Shown: positions 38,416 to 47,778, counted from the stretch's first letter. The stretch: 64,000 nt of DNA from Bacillota bacterium (GCA_012840925.1 DUVS01000006.1:1-64000), one strand, 5' to 3'. A program made the numbers and translations. The notes: generated by a model not told the origin, from the letters alone.

Positions 38416-39012
38416 TTAGTATGTCTCTTTAAACAGCTCGAAATGGGCTTGAGGATGGATACATGCCGGGCATGTCTTTGGCGCTTCCGGGCCTTCGTGG
38501 ACGTAACCACAATTACCGCACTTCCAGGCAACGGGTTCAGGCCTCTTGAACACTGTACCATTGACAATGTTTTCCGCCAACTTCAAGAAGCGGATTTCAT
38601 GACGCCTTTCCGCTTCGATAATGAAACGAAAGGCATTGGCAACCTCTGGAAAACCTTCCTCCTCGGCCGCTCTGGCAAACTCTGGATAGAGATGCTCCCA
38701 CTCGTCGTTTTCGCCCTCAGCTGCAGCTTTAAGATTGTCATAGGTACTGCCTTGAGCCACAGGATAGGACGCATTCGTGATATTAATCTCAACTGGCAAC
38801 TCACCTTCGAAGCCTTCTAGCAGAAGCTTCCAAAAACGTTTGGCATGTTCCTTTTCGTTGTCGGCTGTTTCGATAAAGATGTTGCGAATCTGCTTGTAGC
38901 CTTCTTTATCTGCGATCGACGCATAATAGGTATACCGGTTGCGGGCCTGGCCTTCCCCGGCAAATGCCTTCAGCAAATTCTCTGCAGTTCTGGTACCTTT
39001 CAAGCTCTTCAT
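38416..39012 (-). CDS. Rubrerythrin
   Basis: 198 residues. A peroxide reductase of anaerobes. The four-helix diiron domain shows TAENLLKAFAGEGQARNRYTYYA near 10-30, ETADNEKEHAKRFW near 50 and IIEAERRHEIRFLKLAENI near 130 with the Glu and His ligands; the C-terminal rubredoxin-like iron site is WKCGNCGYVHEG and CPACIHP. GGAGG precedes the ATG by seven bases and a strong terminator follows, so it is a single-gene unit. Together with the FprA protein at 16450 it equips the cell against oxygen and peroxide. Confidence 0.96.
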   Translation of the reverse strand: MKSLKGTRTAENLLKAFAGEGQARNRYTYYASIADKEGYKQIRNIFIETADNEKEHAKRFWKLLLEGFEGELPVEINITNASYPVAQGSTYDNLKAAAEGENDEWEHLYPEFARAAEEEGFPEVANAFRFIIEAERRHEIRFLKLAENIVNGTVFKRPEPVAWKCGNCGYVHEGPEAPKTCPACIHPQAHFELFKETY

Positions 39013-39162
39013 TTACATACCTCCTCATGAAAATTTGGTTTCTTTAAAATCAGCGTCTTGTTACTGACGCTGATGGGGTGACATTTCATATTGCTACTAG
39101 TTATTATTCTTCGTTATTGAAGGGGTAATTCCTGCTTTTTCCAGCGAATATTTTTCATTTCA

Positions 39163-39192
39163 TTGACATCGTGATTAAAACTACACTATACT
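39163..39192 (+). promoter_or_regulatory. Sigma-A promoter of the marR-RND operon
   Basis: TTGACA (39163-39168), 18 bases, TATACT (39187-39192). Transcription would start near 39199, directly before the palindrome at 39205-39216, which would suit repression by the first gene's product. Confidence 0.75.
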
Positions 39193-39204
39193 AGAAGAAA
39201 ATGG

Positions 39205-39216
39205 TTCGCATACGAA
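39205..39216. promoter_or_regulatory. Candidate MarR operator
   Basis: TTCG-CATA-CGAA is a palindrome of the type bound by many MarR repressors. It sits a few bases after the expected transcription start and about 27 bases before the marR start codon. Autoregulation is inference. Confidence 0.6.
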
Positions 39217-39243
39217 TTATTTTAACCGCTAGGAGGTGATTCG

Positions 39244-39711
39244 GTGCAGGGCCAGCTGCCAAGGAAAATCCTGGATCTCTTACGGGAAGCAAAGAGGAAC
39301 TTCGAGAAACTGCTGCGCAGAGCCTTTGAACACTACCAACTGACCATACCGCAAATAGCCCTGATTATCCTGCTTAACGAAAATCAAGAGATGAGCATTT
39401 CTGATATCAGCCAAAAGATGGGGCTTTCCAAAAGCACTGTCAGTGGCATCATTGATCGCTTAGAACGAATAGGAATTGTTAGACGCAAACGCAGCGACAA
39501 AGATCGCCGCATCGTCACGGCTGTTCTTACTGAGCAGTTTCAAATACGTGGCTCTGAGTTGGAGCAGAATTTCAACCGCTTACTCTGTGATATTTTCAAT
39601 ACGGTTTCTGAACAGGCTTTGTTGGAGATCATCAAGGGACTAGAAATGTTTAACGAAATTATCAGTGCCAATACTGACTCATTTGCTGCAAGTGAACTAA
39701 GTAGAGCCTAA
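39244..39711 (+). CDS. MarR-family transcriptional regulator
   Basis: 155 residues, starting at GTG 39244 after AGGAGGTGATTC. A winged-helix DNA-binding protein: LTIPQIALIILLNENQEM near 35, the recognition helix region ISDISQKMGLSKSTVSGIIDRLE near 55-77, and the wing RRKRSDKDRRIVTAVLTEQ near 85. MarR proteins repress drug-efflux genes until a small ligand binds. It lies 19 bases before the RND permease gene, so the two form an operon, and a palindrome in its leader is the likely autoregulatory site. Confidence 0.93.
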   Translation: MQGQLPRKILDLLREAKRNFEKLLRRAFEHYQLTIPQIALIILLNENQEMSISDISQKMGLSKSTVSGIIDRLERIGIVRRKRSDKDRRIVTAVLTEQFQIRGSELEQNFNRLLCDIFNTVSEQALLEIIKGLEMFNEIISANTDSFAASELSRA

Positions 39712-39730
39712 TTGAACGATTGGAGTGGTA

Positions 39731-42700
39731 ATGTTGTTTGCTGAATATAGTGTCAACCGTCCATATACCATAGTAGTAGGCCTAGTCATCGTTTTGATCC
39801 TAGGTGCCATCTCGGTTTATAATACAACGACGGATCTTCTGCCTAACATCAATCTACCTTACGCCGTGATCGTTACCACCTACCCCGGCGCTAGCCCTGA
39901 ACTCATTGAGCTTAGTGTTACCCGCCCGATTGAGCAAGCCATGCTTACTCTGGGTAATATTCAAAACGTCTATTCAATGTCTGCTGACAATGTGTCCATC
40001 GTCATTCTCGAATTCAGTGAGATTACCAATATGGATTCAGCCATGATCGAGATTCGCGAGAACCTGGACATGATTACTGCATTCATGCCGAAAGAGATTG
40101 GTTCACCGATGATCATGCGGATTAATCCTAATCTCTTGCCGGTATCGGTGGTATCGGTGGCCGTGGAGGGCCAGACATTAGCCGATACAAGCGAGTTCAT
40201 TACTAATGTTATCATTCCTGAGTACGAACGGATCGTAGGTATCGCCTCTGTAACTGCAACTGGCCTGGTTAATAAGGAGATCCATATATCCCTGAATCAA
40301 GATAAAATTGACTTCCAAAAACAAAGACTCGAAGACCTGATTAATTCAATGCTGTTTCTACCCAGCTTATTCATGCAAGGCACTGATTTTACTGCACTCT
40401 TACAGCAATCAGGGTTTGATCTGGAACAGCTGAAGGATTTTGAACTGACCCAAGAAATGATCAGCGGCATTATTCAGGGACAAAATTTGAACATGCCCGC
40501 AGGTTATTTGCAGGGCCAGGACAATTCACTTCTGGTACGGGTTGGAGAGGGAATATCCACAATCGAGGAACTGGAGCAGCTGCCCTTGTTGGCTTTACCC
40601 TTTCCCGGGCACAAACCAGTCACCCTTGCTGATATCAGCGATATCGACATCATCTACAACACTGGCAACACCTACACCAGGGTTAATGGTGAAGAAGCTG
40701 TAATGCTGGTATTCCAAAAGCAAACCGATTATTCAACCGCGAGTATTACCAAACAAATCCGTCAACAATCACAGCGGCTTATGGATAAGTATGAAGGGCT
40801 GCAGATCACTGCGTTGATGGATCAAGGCATCTATATAGACCTCGTATTGGATTCGGTAGTTGATAACATAATTTATGGCGCCCTGTTGGCTGTCGCTATC
40901 CTGATCATCTTCCTGCGGAACATCAAACCTACATTTGTGGTCGCTGTTTCCATTCCAGTCAGTATTATTACCAGTTTTGTGCTGATGTATTTCAGCAATA
41001 TTAGCTTGAACATTATCTCCATTGGTGGCTTGGCCTTGGGTGTGGGGATGCTGGTCGACAATTCAATTGTCGTTATTGAAAATATCTACCGGATGCGCAG
41101 TGAAGGCAAATCGGCAAAAGTGGCTGCCATTAAAGGGACCAAGCAGGTAGCCGGTGCAATCACTGCCTCATCGTTAACTACAATAGCCGTGTTTCTGCCC
41201 ATTGTCTTTACATACGGACTCACCAGAGAAATCTTTACAGATATGGCATTGACCATTACCTACTCACTAGGCGCCAGCCTGCTGGTAGCCTTGACTTTTG
41301 TGCCCATGATCTCATCGCGGCTCTTGGAACAGGAAGTGCCAAAACCAAGCCGGTTTACTCATGTTATGACCATTTTTTACAGCCGTCTGGTGCAAGGCGC
41401 TCTCCGGAAAAAAGCACTGATCATAGCCATCACCATCGTACTTTTCATCGCAAGTTCCATTGGCGCCTGGCGGATGGGTACAGAGTTTCTCCCTGTTGGC
41501 GACAGTAACCAGATAATGATGCAAATTGAACTGGCATCTGATCTGTCAACCGAGGAAGTGACGGCAGTAATCGATGAGCTGGCCAGCATTCTCGAAACAG
41601 TTGACGATATTGACACCATTGGCATTAACTCAGGCGGCTCCATGCTGGGCCTGGGATTCGGCAGCGGCATGGGCGGCGGTATGGGCGTGGCCAGGACTTA
41701 CTCCTGTTACCTGCTGTTGAAAGAAAACCGGAGCTTGACCAGCACCCAGATTGCTCAGAAAATCCGCGAGCAAACTGAGAAGTTGAATGCAACAATAACC
41801 ATTAGTGCTTCAGGTATGGATTTTACTGCTCTGACCGGAAGTCCAGTAGCTATGAATATTATGGGCCCGGACCTGGATACACTGCAGCGGATTGCCGAGG
41901 ATGTGGCGGCCATTGTAGCAGATGTACCTGGTACGATCGAAGTTTCTGACGGCCTGGAAGACACAGCTCCAGAGCTGAGAATTATCGTTGACAAGCAGAA
42001 AAGCATTGCTAAAGGAATCACCGTAGGCCAGGTATTACTGGCGGTGAATCAAAAGCTGAACTCCGCTTCATCTGTGACCACCTTAAGAGCCGGCAACACA
42101 GAATACAGTGTCTTTGTCACCGATCCCGAGGCTGAAATCCAAAGCCAAAGCGATCTGCTGGAATTGACAGTCGATTCATTTGTTGGTGAACCGGTGCGGA
42201 TCGGTGATATTGCTGCCCTGGAGGAAGCCACAGGCTTTGCCACAATCATGCGGCAGAATCAACAACGTTATATCACTGTATCGGCGAATGTTGCCGAAGG
42301 TTATAATGTCGGCAATATCAGCAGGGAGATTGATCGCCGCCTCGCCAGCTATCAACTTCCAGAAGGATATAAAGTGGAATATGGCGGCGAGCAGCTGCTG
42401 ATTCTGGAGTCATTCGATGATCTCACCTTAGTTCTGTTTGTCGGCGTGATCTTGATCTACTTGGTGATGGTGGCTGAGTTTCAATCCTTACTGTCACCCC
42501 TGATTGTCATGGCTACTATCCCCCTTGCCTTTACCGGCGGCTTTCTGGGATTGATCTTCACCGGCAATCCACTGAGCATGGTAGCGTTTATCGGTTTGAT
42601 CATCTTAACCGGTGTAGTGGTCAACAATGGTATTGTCCTGATTGACTACATCAATCAACTCCGCGATCAAGGAATGGCAAAGCAAGAAGCGATTGTGGAG

Positions 42701-42901
42701 GCCTGCCGGGTACGGCTGCGGCCAATTTTGATGACAGCCTTGACCACAATTTTTGGCCTGTCCACCATGAGTCTCGGAGTGGGCATGGGTACAGATATGA
42801 TTCAACCGATGGCTATCACAGCCATTTGTGGTTTGACTTATGCAACAATTTTGACCTTGTTTGTCGTCCCCATTTTGTACGATGTCACCAACCGCAGCTA
42901 A
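39731..42901 (+). CDS. RND-family efflux permease (AcrB/HAE1 type)
   Basis: 1056 residues from ATG 39731, with GGAG five bases upstream; the in-frame GTG at 39725 overlaps that site. Twelve membrane helices with two large external loops. The N-terminus (FAEYSVNRPYTIVVGLVIVLILG), PYAVIVTTYPGASPELIE near 45, the proton-relay helix GMLVDNSIVVIENIYR near 440 and GVVVNNGIVLIDYIN near 960 fit the family. Compared with AcrB the second relay Asp is Asn and the TM10 Lys is absent, as in some relatives. No membrane-fusion or outer-membrane partner gene is next to it. Regulated by the MarR gene in front. Glycine- and methionine-rich loop near 640. Confidence 0.93.
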   Translation: MLFAEYSVNRPYTIVVGLVIVLILGAISVYNTTTDLLPNINLPYAVIVTTYPGASPELIELSVTRPIEQAMLTLGNIQNVYSMSADNVSIVILEFSEITNMDSAMIEIRENLDMITAFMPKEIGSPMIMRINPNLLPVSVVSVAVEGQTLADTSEFITNVIIPEYERIVGIASVTATGLVNKEIHISLNQDKIDFQKQRLEDLINSMLFLPSLFMQGTDFTALLQQSGFDLEQLKDFELTQEMISGIIQGQNLNMPAGYLQGQDNSLLVRVGEGISTIEELEQLPLLALPFPGHKPVTLADISDIDIIYNTGNTYTRVNGEEAVMLVFQKQTDYSTASITKQIRQQSQRLMDKYEGLQITALMDQGIYIDLVLDSVVDNIIYGALLAVAILIIFLRNIKPTFVVAVSIPVSIITSFVLMYFSNISLNIISIGGLALGVGMLVDNSIVVIENIYRMRSEGKSAKVAAIKGTKQVAGAITASSLTTIAVFLPIVFTYGLTREIFTDMALTITYSLGASLLVALTFVPMISSRLLEQEVPKPSRFTHVMTIFYSRLVQGALRKKALIIAITIVLFIASSIGAWRMGTEFLPVGDSNQIMMQIELASDLSTEEVTAVIDELASILETVDDIDTIGINSGGSMLGLGFGSGMGGGMGVARTYSCYLLLKENRSLTSTQIAQKIREQTEKLNATITISASGMDFTALTGSPVAMNIMGPDLDTLQRIAEDVAAIVADVPGTIEVSDGLEDTAPELRIIVDKQKSIAKGITVGQVLLAVNQKLNSASSVTTLRAGNTEYSVFVTDPEAEIQSQSDLLELTVDSFVGEPVRIGDIAALEEATGFATIMRQNQQRYITVSANVAEGYNVGNISREIDRRLASYQLPEGYKVEYGGEQLLILESFDDLTLVLFVGVILIYLVMVAEFQSLLSPLIVMATIPLAFTGGFLGLIFTGNPLSMVAFIGLIILTGVVVNNGIVLIDYINQLRDQGMAKQEAIVEACRVRLRPILMTALTTIFGLSTMSLGVGMGTDMIQPMAITAICGLTYATILTLFVVPILYDVTNRS

Positions 42902-42907
42902 GGAACA

Positions 42908-42936
42908 AGCCCTGGAAGGCAAATGCTTCCAGGGCT
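42908..42936 (+). terminator. Terminator of the RND operon
   Basis: AGCCCTGGAAG (42908-42918) pairs with CTTCCAGGGCT (42926-42936); CAGTTTTCTT follows. It lies seven bases after the stop. Confidence 0.9.
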
Positions 42937-42964
42937 CAGTTTTCTTGTTGAGCTTATCCGTCTC

Positions 42965-43642
42965 TCAGTGAATCCGTTTTGACAGTTCCTTGACTAAGCC
43001 ATTGTGATATCCCACAATAACCTGACTTGCATAACCGATAAATAATCCATTGTCCACGACACCAACCATCCTATTCAGGTGATCATGGGTTTCCCCTGGT
43101 TTGTCCAGCTGACCCATCCTGCAGTCAAGGATGTAATTGCCATTATCTGTGATGTAGGGTTGACCATCAGTGGTGCGAAGCTGTGGATTATACCCCAACT
43201 CAGTAAGCTTCCGCATAGTGACCTCATAGCCGAAAGGCACTACTTCCACCGGTAGTGGGAACTGGCCCAGCCGTTGGACAACCTTGCTTTCATCTACGAT
43301 AATGATCAGCCTCTTAGAAGCGGCAGCTACGATCTTTTCCCGCAGCAAAGCGCCGCCGCCGCCTTTAATAAGATTCCAGTCCGGATCAACTTCATCAGCA
43401 CCGTCAATGGTAAGATCAATCTGATTCACACCGGCAAACGTGACAAGATCAATTCCCCGTTCTCTCGCCAGCTTCTCGGAGCGGGTTGAGGTGGCGATCC
43501 CGCGAATTTTAAGGCCTTGCTTCACCAGTTCCCCCAGTTTATCAATGGCATAAGCCACTGTTGAGCCTGTCCCCAATCCGACTATCATTCCATCTTCAAC
43601 GAATTCTACAGCCTTTTCTGCCGCCAGCCTTTTGGCTTCCAT
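42965..43642 (-). CDS. rpiA: Ribose-5-phosphate isomerase A
   Basis: 225 residues. Interconverts ribose 5-phosphate and ribulose 5-phosphate. Family marks are VGLGTGSTVAYAIDKLGELV near 22, TIDGADEVDPDWNLIKGGGGALLREKIVA near 80-110, the VDESKVVQRLG segment near 118 and FPLPVEVVPFG near 128. GAGGTGATGCA precedes ATG 43642. It follows the TVP38-like gene by 23 bases on the same strand. In this genome it would join the arabinose-derived xylulose 5-phosphate to the rest of the pentose phosphate pathway. Confidence 0.96.
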   Translation of the reverse strand: MEAKRLAAEKAVEFVEDGMIVGLGTGSTVAYAIDKLGELVKQGLKIRGIATSTRSEKLARERGIDLVTFAGVNQIDLTIDGADEVDPDWNLIKGGGGALLREKIVAAASKRLIIIVDESKVVQRLGQFPLPVEVVPFGYEVTMRKLTELGYNPQLRTTDGQPYITDNGNYILDCRMGQLDKPGETHDHLNRMVGVVDNGLFIGYASQVIVGYHNGLVKELSKRIH

Positions 43643-43665
43643 TGCATCACCTCATATCCCATCAA

Positions 43666-44397
43666 TCAATTGTCTTCTTGCTTGAAAAAACTGAATCTCT
43701 GCAGCCAAGCCAGAATCTGATCCCGATACAACACGCCAAGAACAAAGAGCAGTACTGCGGCAACCGACAACACGATGGCCGTTAAAAAATCCCGCTCTTG
43801 TAAATTGGCACCGATATAAGCTGAAAAGAAAACTCCCGGGATTCTGGCAATACTGGCAATGATGATAAACTGCAGGGGCTTCACCGGTGTCAAACCGCCA
43901 ACATAAGTCAGCAAATCCTTAGGCAGCCCAGGTATAAGAAAGAGGACGAAGATAACACTATATGCTTTCTTGCTGGTCATCAAATCGGCAAAACGAGTCA
44001 ATTTTTCTTCAGAAACCAGCTGCTTAACTAAGGAGTACCCCGCAATGCGGGCCAGCCCAAAAACAGTCAGCGAGCCGACAACGACACCAACCAGCAAGTA
44101 TGTGGTTGCCAACCAGGTACCGTAAATGTACCCTCCGGCAACCTGTACAACCTCTCCAGGTATGGCCGTGATAATTATCTGTACAATCTGAATGCCGATG
44201 TAAACCAAAACCCCGAGATGGCCGTAGGATAAGATCATCGTCCGTAAACGCTCTGGATTGCTGGCCATTTCTGTTACCGCCGGAGCATATTTAATAGTAA
44301 GCCAGGCCAACAAAGCCAAACAGGACATGGCTACAAGCAGGTTGATGATCAAGCCTCTGGTTAGCCGCAAACAAGAATCACTCCATTCCACTAACAC
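43666..44397 (-). CDS. TVP38/TMEM64 (DedA-like) membrane protein
   Basis: 243 residues, with about six membrane segments. The SNARE-associated/DedA-like core is visible as GYIYGTWLATTYLLVGVVVGS near 90 and FLIPGLPKDLLTYVGGLTP near 160, with IARIPGVFFSAYIGANLQ after it. Such proteins are membrane scramblases or transporters needed for envelope balance. The start is unsure: GTG 44397 has no ribosome site, while a TTG at 44370 has GGAG ten bases upstream and would shorten the protein by nine residues. Likely cotranscribed with rpiA. Confidence 0.85.
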   Translation of the reverse strand: MLVEWSDSCLRLTRGLIINLLVAMSCLALLAWLTIKYAPAVTEMASNPERLRTMILSYGHLGVLVYIGIQIVQIIITAIPGEVVQVAGGYIYGTWLATTYLLVGVVVGSLTVFGLARIAGYSLVKQLVSEEKLTRFADLMTSKKAYSVIFVLFLIPGLPKDLLTYVGGLTPVKPLQFIIIASIARIPGVFFSAYIGANLQERDFLTAIVLSVAAVLLFVLGVLYRDQILAWLQRFSFFKQEDN

Positions 44398-44446
44398 TAT
44401 ACCGTATTCTCAGCGAAAATTCAAAACAAATCATGGAATTAAATAA

Positions 44447-44473
44447 GAGCCTAAGCTACTCTGTCCTAGGCTC
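44447..44473 (-). terminator. Terminator after the PAS-MCP gene
   Basis: GAGCCTA (44447-44453) pairs with TAGGCTC (44467-44473); the minus strand then reads TTATTTAATT. It lies 66 bases after the stop at 44539. Confidence 0.65.
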
Positions 44474-44538
44474 CCCTTGCCATCCTGCCTTTTTGTCCCT
44501 GTTTAACCGTGGGATCTGTCTTGGGGTTTTCAACTAAC

Positions 44539-45330
44539 CTATTTCTCTTGTTTGACTTCTTCCCACAACTGCAGGATCTTCTGCACAAGCGAGTTGACCT
44601 CTTCGATAGCCTCCCTCACCTGGATCGTAGCTTTTTGGGACTGATCTGACAGCTGTCCTACTTCCCGGGCCACAATCTCAAATCCCCGGCCATACTCACC
44701 GACCCGGGCTGCTTCGATGGCCGCATTAATCGCCACCATCTTGGTCTGCTTGGCAATATTGGCGATCCCGTCCACCAGGTTTTCAATTTTCGCCGGTATG
44801 GCAGACAAGTCTACAATCATCTGCTCCACCATATCCTGTTGCTCTTCGATTTTCTGCGATGCTAGGGTTTTCTCTTTTTCTAAGTTTTTCTGTGCAGTAA
44901 TATCATGTCCAAAACCGAACAAGCCAACAATGTCTCCGTGATCATCATAGATCGGATATTTATCCGTAACTATCCAACACTCTACGCCGTCTGTGCTGAT
45001 CACCTGTTCAACCCGGTTGGTGATAGTCTCACCTTTCTTCAATACCTTGCAGTCATCTTCATAAAATTTCTCTGCCAAATGCCTAGGGAACATCTCGAAA
45101 TCAGTTTTGCCTATCACATCCGACGCCTTGACAAATCCGGCCTGGGTGTAGTTGGCCTTATTCGCCACAATTTTTCTGGCTTCGTGGTCTTTAACATAGA
45201 TTGAACTTGGCAAGTGATCAAGAACTGTATATAGAATCCGTCGTTCCCACTCAAGCTTTTCTCGCAATTCTTCGATTGTCTCATCTCCGATAAGCTCTTT
45301 AAAAAGAGAACTTAGACTGATCGTTGCCAT
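44539..45330 (-). CDS. Soluble PAS-domain methyl-accepting signalling protein
   Basis: 263 residues from ATG 45330, with GGGGAG upstream; the ATG at 45345 lacks a ribosome site. A PAS domain near 35-150 (VLDHLPSSIYVKDHEARK; GFGHDITAQKNLEKEK is the PAC end) is followed by a shortened methyl-accepting chemotaxis domain with the conserved signalling tip IAKQTKMVAINAAIEAARVGEYGRGFEIVA near 200. There is no membrane segment or HAMP domain, and the coiled coil is much shorter than in full receptors, so it is a cytoplasmic sensor. No other chemotaxis genes are nearby. Confidence 0.88.
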   Translation of the reverse strand: MATISLSSLFKELIGDETIEELREKLEWERRILYTVLDHLPSSIYVKDHEARKIVANKANYTQAGFVKASDVIGKTDFEMFPRHLAEKFYEDDCKVLKKGETITNRVEQVISTDGVECWIVTDKYPIYDDHGDIVGLFGFGHDITAQKNLEKEKTLASQKIEEQQDMVEQMIVDLSAIPAKIENLVDGIANIAKQTKMVAINAAIEAARVGEYGRGFEIVAREVGQLSDQSQKATIQVREAIEEVNSLVQKILQLWEEVKQEK

Positions 45331-45530
45331 GCTAACACTCCCCATTTTGTGATATTTGGGATTATCTGGTAATTACTTGTTTCTACCAGAGATGGACAAT
45401 TTCCTCTAAATTTTCTTTGTTTTTATTGACCAACCAGGTTCCTAAAGATTGATCCATTTCTCTCCCAGGCATGTTATAATAGCACTAGCAAGCTTATAAA
45501 CGCACTGTTCAGTGATAAGGAGTGGAGCAG

Positions 45531-46331
45531 ATGCAGATTCTGAAATGCTTTCCTGGCGGAAAATTCAAAGCCCTGACCATGAGCTACGACGATGGCAAAG
45601 AAGCGGATCGCAGGCTGATTGAGATTTTCAACCGCTATGGAATCAAGGCGACTTTTCATCTCAACTCTGGATTACTAGGCCGTGATGGAAGGATTCCTGC
45701 CACCGAAGTCAAGAGTTTATACAGGGGACATGAAGTTGCTGCCCATTCTGTGACTCATCCCACCATCGCCCGCTGTCCGCAAGAGCTGATGGTCCACGAG
45801 TTACTGCAGGACCGGATCTTGCTTGAATCACTGGTAGGTTATCCTGTCCGGGGGTTGTCATATCCAAACGGATCCCACAGCCCTCAGCTGCGAGCACTGC
45901 TGCCCCATCTTGGTTTTGCCTATGCCAGAGTAGTTGGTAATACCCACAGTTTCAGTCTGCCGGAGGATCTTTATCAGTGGCAGTCCACATGTCATCACAA
46001 CCATAATCTCCTTGCCAACGGAGAGCGCTTCGTCAGCTTTCATAAAAAGCAGTATTTGTATCTGATGTACGTCTGGGGCCATAGCTATGAATTCGATAAT
46101 GACCAAAACTGGGATCTAATTGAAGAATTCTGCAAGCTCACCGGTAACCGTGATGATATCTGGTATGCCACGAACCTTGAAATTGTTGACTATCTGGCTG
46201 CTTTTGACCGCCTGCAGTTTGCCGCATCCGGAAGCTTTGTCTACAATCCATCGGTGCAGTCAGTCTGGTTGAGTGTCGATGGCACTGTAATAGAGGTTAA
46301 AGCAGGGCAACAAGTACAGCTGCAAAACTAG
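45531..46331 (+). CDS. Polysaccharide deacetylase-like protein (CE4/NodB fold)
   Basis: 266 residues from ATG 45531, eight bases after AAGGAG. The NodB fold is seen in ALTMSYDDGKEADRRLIE near 16-33 (motif 1 with the catalytic and metal Asp), GHEVAAHSVTHPTIARC near 70 (motif 2, HxxTH) and GLSYPNGSHSP near 110 (motif 3). FVSFHKKQYLYLMYVWGHSYEF follows near 165-185. No signal peptide is present, so unlike wall deacetylases it is probably cytoplasmic or its substrate is a small N-acetyl sugar. The C-terminal 50 residues form a small beta domain (SVWLSVDGTVIEVKAG). Confidence 0.85.
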   Translation: MQILKCFPGGKFKALTMSYDDGKEADRRLIEIFNRYGIKATFHLNSGLLGRDGRIPATEVKSLYRGHEVAAHSVTHPTIARCPQELMVHELLQDRILLESLVGYPVRGLSYPNGSHSPQLRALLPHLGFAYARVVGNTHSFSLPEDLYQWQSTCHHNHNLLANGERFVSFHKKQYLYLMYVWGHSYEFDNDQNWDLIEEFCKLTGNRDDIWYATNLEIVDYLAAFDRLQFAASGSFVYNPSVQSVWLSVDGTVIEVKAGQQVQLQN

Positions 46332-46460
46332 GCCTGCGTTGGCGGATTCTGAACCGAAAACGCTGAACCCATTTCGGTTTTCTGGCCTGGCGGTAAGCAT
46401 TCTTGTCACTCTTAGTGATGGTCTCGATGCTGATCCTATATCGAGTGCAAACAGGCCTGC

Positions 46461-47447
46461 CTATGCCACCGGCATTTTAAAACCCATTGCTTCCCGCACC
46501 TCAGCCACGGTTTCTTGAGCCAACCTGCGGGCATGTTTAGCCCCACCATCCAGAATCTCGATCAATTGATCCGGTTTGGCCAACAGTTCAAAAGTACGCT
46601 CCCGAATCGGGGCCAAAGCAGTTACGATGGCTTCACCGAGTTCCTGCTTCAAGTCTGCGTAGCGGAGGGATTGGTTGGCATATTCTGCCCGGAACTTCTC
46701 AACCAGATCAGGTTCGGCAAAAGCTTCCAGCAGAGTAAAGAGATTCTTAACTCCTGGCCCCATCTCACCGCCCTGCGGTCCGGGATCAGTCACAGCACGC
46801 CGAATCTTCTTACGAATCGTATCATCATCGTCATCCATGGCAATATAACTGCCCTCAATACTTTTTGACATTTTACTGGTGGGATCGTTGAGGGCCATGA
46901 TCCGGGCAGCTTTGGTGAGAATAGGCTGCGGTTCCGGGAAAGTTTCTTTGAACATGGTATTAAACCGCCGGGCGATCTCCCTGGTCAACTCCAAATGTTG
47001 GATCTGATCATCGCCAACGGGTACGAACTCTGCTTTATAGATCAAAATATCCGATGCCATCAGAATCGGGTAGTTCATCAACCCGGCAAAAACTCCGCTC
47101 TTTTGCCGTTCCGCTTTTTCTTTGAACTGGGTCATCCGCTCTAAGGCACCGATCGACGTAATACAGGTTAACAGCCACGTCAGCTCCGCGTGTTCTGGAA
47201 CCGAAGACTGCACAAATAATGTAGTCTTGTCCGGATCAATCCCCGCTGCAATCAAAGTAGCCGCCAGCTCCAGTACCCGTTTGTGGAGCTGCTCCGGTTG
47301 ATACTCCACTGTTATGGCGTGATAATCAACAACGCAAAACAAACTCTCATACTTGTGCTGCAGCTCCACCCAATTCCTAATTGCTCCCAGATAATTGCCA
47401 ATATGGATGTTTCCTGTTGGTTGAATTCCTGAAAATACTCGCTGCAT
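46461..47447 (-). CDS. trpS: Tryptophanyl-tRNA synthetase
   Basis: 328 residues from ATG 47447, preceded by AAGGGGGAA; the longer open frame to 47492 runs into the T-box terminator. Charges tRNA-Trp. Class I motifs are GIQPTGNIHIGNYLGAIRNW near 6-25 (HIGH-type) and LNDPTSKMSKS near 192 (KMSKS). Other family stretches are YKAEFVPVGDDQIQHLELTREIA near 145 and GAKHARRLAQETVAEVR at the end. The leader carries a tryptophan T-box, so the gene should be turned on when uncharged tRNA-Trp builds up. Confidence 0.97.
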   Translation of the reverse strand: MQRVFSGIQPTGNIHIGNYLGAIRNWVELQHKYESLFCVVDYHAITVEYQPEQLHKRVLELAATLIAAGIDPDKTTLFVQSSVPEHAELTWLLTCITSIGALERMTQFKEKAERQKSGVFAGLMNYPILMASDILIYKAEFVPVGDDQIQHLELTREIARRFNTMFKETFPEPQPILTKAARIMALNDPTSKMSKSIEGSYIAMDDDDDTIRKKIRRAVTDPGPQGGEMGPGVKNLFTLLEAFAEPDLVEKFRAEYANQSLRYADLKQELGEAIVTALAPIRERTFELLAKPDQLIEILDGGAKHARRLAQETVAEVREAMGFKMPVA

Positions 47448-47462
47448 CAATATTTCCCCCTT

Positions 47463-47743
47463 GTGCTGATTATAAAAATGATCCCGCCCCAAAGGGACGA
47501 GATCACGACTCGCGGTACCACCCTAATTAACTTATCACAGATAAGTTCCCTCTCAGCCTGATAACGGAGGCTGCCGGTCTAGCCTACTCCCTGCCATGGG
47601 CAAGTTTCGGTAAACTGCTCCTAGGCCCATTCCCCAACCCCCATCTTGCCGGTTCCCACCACCCACCGACTCTCTGAAAAGACAAGGAGCAGGTACTATC
47701 CCTATTCATCGCCACTGCCAATTGCATAGACAGGTCAATTATA
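47463..47743 (-). promoter_or_regulatory. T-box riboswitch (tryptophan) before trpS
   Basis: On the minus strand the T-box core AGGGTGGTACCGCGA is at 47526-47512, followed by a terminator stem (47504-47480, GATCTCGTCCC with GGGGCGGGATC) and a T run. Upstream are AGAGAG with GGTGGGTGGTGGGAA, as in stem I, and GAATGGGCC near 47634, where TGG is the likely specifier codon for tryptophan. The layout and the following trpS gene agree. The specifier choice is inference. Confidence 0.92.
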
Positions 47744-47749
47744 TTAACT

Positions 47750-47778
47750 ATTATAGTCAATCTGATCTGTAAATGCAA
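47750..47778 (-). promoter_or_regulatory. Sigma-A promoter of the trpS T-box transcript
   Basis: Minus-strand TTGCAT (47778-47773), 17 bases, TATAAT (47755-47750). Transcription would begin near 47743, giving a leader of about 295 bases that holds the T-box. Confidence 0.75.

Noticed and set aside
45449..45480. TTGATC and TATAAT before the deacetylase gene as promoter
   Set aside because: The spacer would be 20 bases; the -10 is good but no suitable -35 was found.
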